The notes under the pieces: generated by a model
Databases searched by the model: none
What the model was told of the DNA's origin: nothing
The model's input: only the letters and a program-made list of their open reading frames with translations
Source: Pelodera strongyloides
Lineage: Eukaryota > Nematoda > Chromadorea > Rhabditida > Rhabditidae
Assembly (NCBI GenBank): GCA_036852015.1
Contig: JAANDG010000144.1
Location: 62,001 to 126,000 of the forward strand
Length of the DNA stretch: 64,000 nucleotides
Reading direction: 5' to 3'
Part shown: one piece after another, positions 57,218-64,000 of the stretch
Layout of the letters: the number at the start of each line of letters is the position of its first letter
Numbering within the stretch: position 1 is the stretch's first letter
Made by a program: the position numbers and the translations under genes

Positions 57218-60200
57218 CTTTTTACGCGCTCCAACAGTCCCATTAGATCGATGTAAGAGTGCCGACTGTTGCAGGCGATCATCAGCCTGAAAGAGAGTAA
57301 AAAGTTTTTTTTTTCAACAAGAAGTACCTTCGAGCGTAACTTATCTCTGCGGGGGAAGTACACCATCATTTATTCAGGTACTGATCTGACTTTCTATACG
57401 TAATATACAGTCAGAAGTTGCTACAGCTAACTACTGTACGCAAGATCAAGAAACATCTCAAACGAACTCGTTCCATATAATGGATGTAGCCGGCGTATAA
57501 TTCTTTCATTGATAGCATATGATCTCGAAGAGAGGCTTCTATCCGAAGAGCGATTTCATTCTTTCCTTTTGGGACTTCGACTGATGCACAATCTGTAACG
57601 ATGACTATTTAAATCCTGGTTCTAACTATCCGTGCGAAAAATCAATAAATATAGAACAAGAAATTGAATAATGCTGATTGCTAATTACAGTAAACGACTT
57701 TACCAATTTCCTTCTTTTCGCAGTTTTCCTCGAAGTTTTCCTCTACTTCTTTCTTCACTTCAATTATGTCGTCATCAGCCAGACTAAACCGGAAGCCCCT
57801 CCGAGGTGGACAGACAACTGGAGCCCTACCACGCTGAAAGAAAACAAATGATAAGGAATACAGCTAGCGATGAATTAAAACATACTATACGAATTGAACT
57901 TAGACAAAATGTAATACTCACGAGTTATTGAGTGGTGATGTGCCCTACAAGCTATAAAAAATTATTTTACCTTGTGTTTTTTACTTCTCCGCTTCTTATT
58001 TGGTCCGGTAGTCTGCTCAGCAATTTTGGTAGGTGATCCCATTACTGATTCGTCAGCACTTGAAGCTTTTGAAATGTCCATCGGAATCGTTGCATCAGAA
58101 GCCGTACTTTCAGCTGTTTCTACTTTCACATCAGCACCAGATCCGTTTAGTTCAGCGTCAATTTCCTGAAATTCGTCAACTGTATCACAATAACCACAAC
58201 AAAAAACCGTCCACAACGTACCCTACGATTCGCACTAATCGACGATTACAAAATGAGGTGTTTACGTAGGATCGGAAGATTGATAGGCTTATCTTACTTC
58301 TTCAGTTTTCTTGCTAGCTTCGGTTTCCTCCTTGACTTTCTTGTCCTCTTCCGTTAACTTGATCGGAGTAGATGTTCCCTGGGGGTGCATCTTCTCCGTT
58401 TGTGGTGGCGAGAACATTAGGGAGGAGGATTGTGGTAGATAGTGAAGCGGGACATCATCGTTTAATTCCGGAGAGTTGCTGTCCAAAGTGGAATCAAGAT
58501 CATCATCAACCGATCGCAGACCTGAAACAGCGAAATTGGTATAGTGGATAAATACAGACTGCCACAGATTCCGAGACTTTTGAATGAAGGCAGCATATGT
58601 GATCCATATGATCCATTCTAGCGCATACATTTATTTTCATGTGAGAAACGAAGATGATATGTTGGTCAAGGTATGCACAGAGGAGATTCACAGATAAAAA
58701 GGCAACATGGGCTGGCAAAGTGCTCACTGGCACTGGCAAAGTTCTCTAATGCTCACTGGCAAAGTTCTCGTCTCTCACCCATACGACCCGGGTTCGAATC
58801 CCGCCCAGTGCTACCATCTTGCAAACATGCCACGGCGTCGGGAATAAAGTTAAGGCGCTCCCCTTGCCTAGCCTTACAATTAGGACGGACATTTCGCTCT
58901 GTATTATCTTCTGTGCCGTCTTCCACCGTCTACTTCACTCTATGGGACACATCGGCTCAGAGACACCGCCTTGGATTGGAGCTAAAAATGAAGATCCCCG
59001 ACTTCGAGAGCAAACGGGACCCTGGATCCTGCATGCTTAAGTCTATGTGTGATGGTTGTATGTCTGAATAAAGTGGTATTCACACAATGTAATTTTCTCG
59101 AGGAAAGTGATTTAATGAAAATATTCAATTTAACATAAGGCGTACCATCAAGCTTTCCAAAGGCGAGACGTCTTCTTGAAATCGGTTCCACGTTCTCCGG
59201 AACGTATTCAACTTCATCACTCCAATCACTAAATAAATTAGTTTGTTTTAGAAAAAGAGTTCATTTTATACAGATGTTAGAATATGATGAACATCAATGG
59301 AATTTCAACCTATAAATCGTGGGAGTTTGTGGTTCAAGAAAAGTCACCTCTCTGCATCCGAGACATCGTCGGAACAGTCAGACATACAGTCGGGGTCTAT
59401 AGAGTTCCCCTTTCCGGAAGCCTTGTGTTCTTCTTTCTTGGCTACCTCCTAAAACCATTAGAATATATATATATATATAGATATATAATATATATATATA
59501 TATTATATATATCATTCACTTAGATTTTGTTGCTCCTGATAACTTTTTGAAAACTTTCTTTTCATAGAGTCTCAGAAGTCTCAGACACAAGTTAAAATGC
59601 TACATGTATAAAATACCGACGATCGTAACAAACAAGGTGCGAACCCTTGGTTAAATAATGTTTTGAAACATACGGTAAGAAAAAATATACTTTAACGCAC
59701 TTTCGGTACTTGATCTAACAGCCTTCTCAACCAATTATCGCGTTTCCTTATGCAAGTTTCGGCCCATTCCTTGCGTTTTCTGTCGTATGAAGTGACGAAA
59801 TAAAGGTTTTCCCTCAGAGGTGGAGTTGGAAAAACGAGCGGCCTGGAATGCAACCAATCAAATAATAAATAAACAAGCACTATTGTGGCGGACACGAAGG
59901 TTTCAAACGGAGTGAGATTCAAAACAGACATTCATAGCGCATGTTGTCTAATAAAAACGTACCTGAATGATTCATCACGTTCCCGAAGTTTTACCCCGGA
60001 CCTCGAAACGTAGTGGTTGGGAAAACTTCGTTCAGAAAACGGGCCACGCCAGAATGGAGAAAGTGGCTGCAAACATTTACTTTACTTGTATTATTCCAGC
60101 TACGTTAATTGACAGGGTGACTAAGACAAATTACAAACCATGACGTGGTCATGTATCTGTCGTGGTCAGGGGTGGAAGAAGTTTGATAAAGATGAACGGA

Positions 60201-63200
60201 TAACAAAATTAAATCATTTCGAAATAAAAAATACTCACTCCGAGCATTTTGTTCACGAAGGCTGGCGGAGGAACTTCGACAACATGGTCATTGAGCGGCT
60301 TAAACGGAAAAGGCGTAAAAAAACAGAGCTTGAAAACAAAATAATTAATTAACAACTTGCAGAAAAAGATCATGCGAAAATATGTTTTGCTGTACAATTT
60401 TCACGAATCTTTTCTTGAATTTTACCAATTAACTAGGAATCAATTTTCTTCCGGGACAAAAGTAGCCAGTATATTTCAAGTAAATATGTTCTTACCAAAC
60501 ATTGCGTGTTAGGTTTGCAGACTGACTTCAGCCCTGGAATGCACTCGCCTTCCCGTGCTAAATATTTTGGAAGAGTTCTGAAAAACTCATGAAGACGTCG
60601 CTGGGCCTTCCACGTTGTTAGTTTCTTATTATCATCAGCTTCTAAACAAGAAACTCATTAATTTCCAGTCGACACATACACATCTGATTTACTTGTTACT
60701 ATCGCTGTGGAAAAAGCGACCTTGCTTTTATGCCGTTGCTACAAGTAAAGTAGTCTTCGACAAAAAAATACTATTAGAAGACATATTAGAAGATCTTACC
60801 AGCATCCATCGCTTGCTGCTCCAGTAGCCTCTGATGTAAAGGTGGATCGGCTATTTTCAATAATTTGCTTATCTCGTGATCAATTTTTGCTAATTGAGTG
60901 CTCAACTCAATACTTGCACCTTCACGAAATAGAAGTTGCCGGTCGACCCTAAATTCGATCCGTTTTTATTCATAAACAAATGTCATAAACGGGCAAAAGT
61001 AGTGCAAAAGGATGCCAACCAAGAATTTGTTGTCTTGTCATTGGCAACTGCGTATTCTTGCATTCCTGCCCTCAATGAAACCAAAAAAAACTCACATAAC
61101 GTCCGGTGATCTTTCCTTCAAATCTGGCATGATGACTGGTTTCAGAAGAGTACAGCATTCTGTAAAAAAAAGAGAGCTGACAAGGGGACCATCGGTAAAC
61201 GATATAATTCAGGAACAAGTATAATAATAAACAAGGAAACACAATAAAAATATTCAAAGGATATAGCTTAAATTTCCCTTGCAAACAGCCATGTTATAAG
61301 AACTATTTTTCATGCACGTACAACTAAACGTAATTACAGTTCCTCTGAATTATTTGTTTGTTAATAAAATAATAAAATAAATAAAAATTGTAATTCATAC
61401 CAGGACACTTTCGTATCCGCCGGGTGGAAATCGAATCAGCTGACTCGTACGGACATATGCATTTGGGCTGAAAAGGGAGAGCTTGTAAAGGACACTCCTT
61501 TAAGATTATTTTAAATTTCCGTTTTCGAAACTACGCAGTCAACTTCTTTCGTATCAATCACAAAACAACTCATCCGGTAACAAATCAAAACAATGGATAA
61601 ATAAAAATAGTTTCCAGCCTTTGTTTGCGCGATTTTTATAGCTACACCCAATAAAATTTAATCTACGAGTTTGTAGTACATTAGTAACGTAAATGCATTT
61701 GCCTATATGGGTTCTGCTAGACGAAGCATACATCAGTTACATTAGTTGAAACAACAAGCAGATCAAAAATGGCAACTGAAGGTGTTGGAAAAAAATCACC
61801 TTATCTTTCTCATCCTTCACTGAATCTTCCCTTTTCTTATTTCGCTCCTTCAAGTACTTGGCTATCCGATGCGATAACTAAAACAGTAAAACGGTTGTTT
61901 TGGGTTGCTCCTTAAACACAATCTTTAGTATTTACAAGACATAAATTATACATCCTACCTGAACTAAACGTCTCATCCGCCTCCGCAAGTATCTTTCCTT
62001 TCGTCCTTTCTCTCGTTGCTCTGAAAAAAACATTATAACAAAAAAACACATCAAAATACAACAGACTCGTAAGTTTTCTGTGTAATGTAGCTAACTGAGC
62101 ATAAAGAGAGTGTAGATTAATGTGCGACATTGGTAGCATTTCGTGACAGTCAAACATACCATGGGTCAGCTTCGGTTTCTCTAAATCCAAACCATCATCC
62201 TCCCGTCTTTGTAGTGTTTTCAACATTTCTGAGATCACTCTTGAGATCGGATCATCGTTCTGCAATTGCACAATACTAACTAACAGAAACTGAGACGACT
62301 GCTTGACAAGGAAAATCATAGCTTGATAATTATAAAAAAAATGGGTCATTATATTACAACGTATTCATATATTTTGAGGGGACGTTTTAGCAGTGCGGAA
62401 TTGAATCTCTCGAACGTGAATAGAGAAAAATGATTTCGGCGTAATAAATGTTCAGTTAAGCTAGAAAATACTTAAATTGTAAAAAAACGACGAACCTTTT
62501 GTACAGGTGGATGCACTGGAACACCTTTTGTAGCAGTGGAGAGAAGTAGTGGGGCGACCTAGAAATATAACAATAACGTCCTTAAAAGTGAAACGACTAC
62601 GTTAAATTTTATGCAGATAATTTGAGCAACTCTACATTCCAAGAGAAAATTGTGTGAAAATCCCATACCTTTTCAGTTGGCTCCTTTTTCGTTTTTGATG
62701 TCTTTTCTTGCAAGGAGAGTGCGAATGCGTGTAGAAACTGCTCTTGTGCATGGCACAACCTCTCACAGACTTCAAAAATAGGCTCCTTTCTAGGTTTCAA
62801 GCCATCCGGTGCTATTGGTGCCTAAATTCAGGAAAGTAGTGAACGTAAGCATGTGCGCTAGTTGTGTTCAGATGTAAATTCCTATTCCAATATTTGGCGT
62901 TGATGTATTCCAGTATATTACCTTCAATGCATTGGCTAACGGAACAGACAAGCTGATTTCGCTGAAAAGGAGGATAACAAACTCGAAATTACCGAAGCTT
63001 TGCTGGTGGAGGGCACGTCGGGACTTGGTTCCTCTTTCACTGCATATTCCTTACTGAAATTGTCCATCATTTGCAGTACACGACGCATCTTGAGAGCCGC
63101 AAATCTCCACAGGTACTGCTGAATAGGGATTTATGTTTTATTATTCTCGTGTCTCACACATCCGACCTACGTACATAGAACTTACGCCACATTTCAAAAT

Positions 63201-63734
63201 GTTACAAAAACAACAATAAAATCATAAGTATTTTACTTTATTTATTTGCTCACATACTTCTTACTAAAATAAGAAGCTTGGACATAGTCAGCGTAGGCAG
63301 TCAGAGAACTTGATATTTTTAGGAACTGAAAAAAGGTAAAAAAAATACGGAAAACGTACATCGTCAGTCTTCGTCAGTTTTCGCATCAGTCGTGTCATTT
63401 GATGTCGAGCTTCTTTTGATGCATCAATGAGACGAGGGTCCAGATACTCACTTTCGAACTGCAAAACATGCTTATTGCTGAGACAGCCTCTATCATCACC
63501 TTTGGGCATAAAAAACAATGCTTTCAAGTGTGAGCAACTTTTATGTTGTTACTATATCGCCAACAAATATTAAGGTGCGTTTCTAGACATCAAATCCGAT
63601 AATGAGCAGTAATTCAACGTCATCAATATAGCAAATAAATATACCATACGATAATCCTCGCAAACAATCAACTGATTCAGGAAGTCGCTCATTTCTTTGC
63701 CGCACTTTCCACTCGAACCATCGGAAAAACCTCT
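57218..63734 (-). CDS. large charged protein, at least 22 exons, not recognised; 5' end beyond window
   Basis: Exons, high to low: 63734-63645, 63458-63360, 63118-62993, 62821-62669, 62558-62496, 62259-62160, 62020-61959, 61877-61800, 61467-61401, 61159-61096, 60948-60800, 60641-60496, 60298-60239, 60066-59963, 59842-59701, 59448-59348, 59228-59146, 58521-58298, 58165-57971, 57833-57704, 57592-57435, 57286-57218. All phases match, giving 821 codons with neither end fixed. Features in order: helical N-terminal part; Arg/Lys-rich helix (RKERYLRRRMRRLVQ); a Cys cluster CIC...KCPECC about residues 260-283 that could bind zinc; a long helical part; an aromatic/Pro block (PPLRENLYFVTSYDRKRKEW); acidic Ser/Asp/Glu-rich stretches; a Lys/Arg run KKRRSKKHK that looks like a nuclear signal. 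This composition suggests a nuclear, chromatin- or transcription-related scaffold, but no domain is identified. A tRNA-derived repeat lies in the intron 59145-58522. Confidence 0.7.
58640..59085 (+). mobile_element. tRNA-derived SINE-like repeat or tRNA pseudogene
   Basis: A tRNA-like head at about 58730-58811 has a perfect 7-bp acceptor stem (GCACTGG / CCAGTGC), a B-box GGGTTCGAATCCC, and CTCTCACCCA shared with the tRNA-Glu at 31236. The D-arm part contains CACTGGCAAAG-type units repeated three times, so it is not a functional tRNA. About 270 bases of GC-richer body follow, ending near GAATAAAGTGG. It sits antisense in an intron of the large minus-strand gene. Confidence 0.5.
59463..59513. 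repeat. (AT)n microsatellite
   Basis: About 50 bases of nearly pure TA alternation, intronic in the large minus-strand gene. Confidence 0.9.
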
Positions 63735-64000
63735 CTGAAATCATTTTTTTTTGTTTATTTTCACGCAAATATGTACTACTGCAATGTAGAAACATTCATA
63801 ATTCAGAATAAAGCTGATTCTAATTTCGGGTTGTAGTCATTTGTTTGCCTCTGGTTGCCAGCAGAACCAAGAGCACATCGCATGCGCTACGCATTACGAG
63901 TCATGTGCGCGCAAGCGAAATACGAAAAACAACGCACCACAATTTGGTTTAGTAGTCTGTTCTCCAGCACTGAAATCTCCTGACTGCAGCTCTCATCTCG

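Noticed and set aside
61912..62349. 145-codon minus-strand ORF
   Set aside because: It reads through introns around the real exons 62259-62160 and 62020-61959 of the large gene, partly in a different frame.
62952..62976. Possible extra exon of the large minus-strand gene near 62940-62980
   Set aside because: It has an acceptor and donor, but its 40-base length breaks the phase between the flanking exons, which join perfectly without it.

Overview
The window is eukaryotic nuclear DNA, about 38-40% GC by eye. Its genes are split by many short GT-AG introns, tRNA-Leu(CAA) genes carry the usual anticodon-loop intron, and coding lies on both strands. Metazoan orthologues are clear (HID1, V-ATPase subunit A, RNFT-type RING protein, Rab GTPase). 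A LAPTM-like exon set and Tyr/Trp-rich segments resembling the nematode CX module suggest a nematode or another small-genome ecdysozoan. The species cannot be named from the sequence. All gene models were built by hand from ORF continuity, splice sites and reading phase. Exon edges with a matching phase on both sides are reliable; 5' and 3' ends are less so.

Layout. 0.8-6.3 kb (+): RNFT1/2-like RING membrane protein, with an internally duplicated exon end and, in one intron, an intact antisense retroelement-type ORF. 6.3-12.4 kb: mostly non-coding, with a foldback element and the C-terminal exons of a small membrane protein (-). 12.5-13.1 kb (+): secreted Cys-rich peptide. 14.4-22.6 kb (-): complete 16-exon V-ATPase catalytic subunit A, whose 3.6 kb intron 11 holds a complete seven-exon four-TM glycoprotein gene on the opposite strand. 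24.2-30.3 kb (-): a 20-exon secreted protein with lustrin-type Cys repeats, a Thr-rich linker and a CX-like C-terminal half. 31.2 kb: tRNA-Glu. 31.4-35.6 kb: tandem segmental duplication with two diverged Ser/Thr-rich gene copies. 37.0-42.0 kb (+): complete 20-exon HID1. 42.8-43.3 kb: convergent tRNA-Leu pair. 45.0-50.3 kb (+): atypical Rab GTPase with a tRNA-Arg in an intron. 53.9-55.1 kb (+): LAPTM-like membrane protein (5' end unresolved). 55.5-55.9 kb (+): six-Cys secreted mini-protein. 57.2-63.7 kb (-): large charged protein, not recognised, running off the window end, with a tRNA-derived repeat in one intron.

The neighbourhood is ordinary in function: organelle acidification, Golgi/dense-core-vesicle sorting (HID1), membrane traffic (Rab, LAPTM-like), ubiquitin ligation (RNFT) and secreted or cuticle-type proteins. 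No operon-like cluster or single new system stands out. The unusual material is structural: repeated local tandem duplications, some of them exonic and in frame; four foldback elements; nested genes; and Rab motifs that depart from the family consensus.
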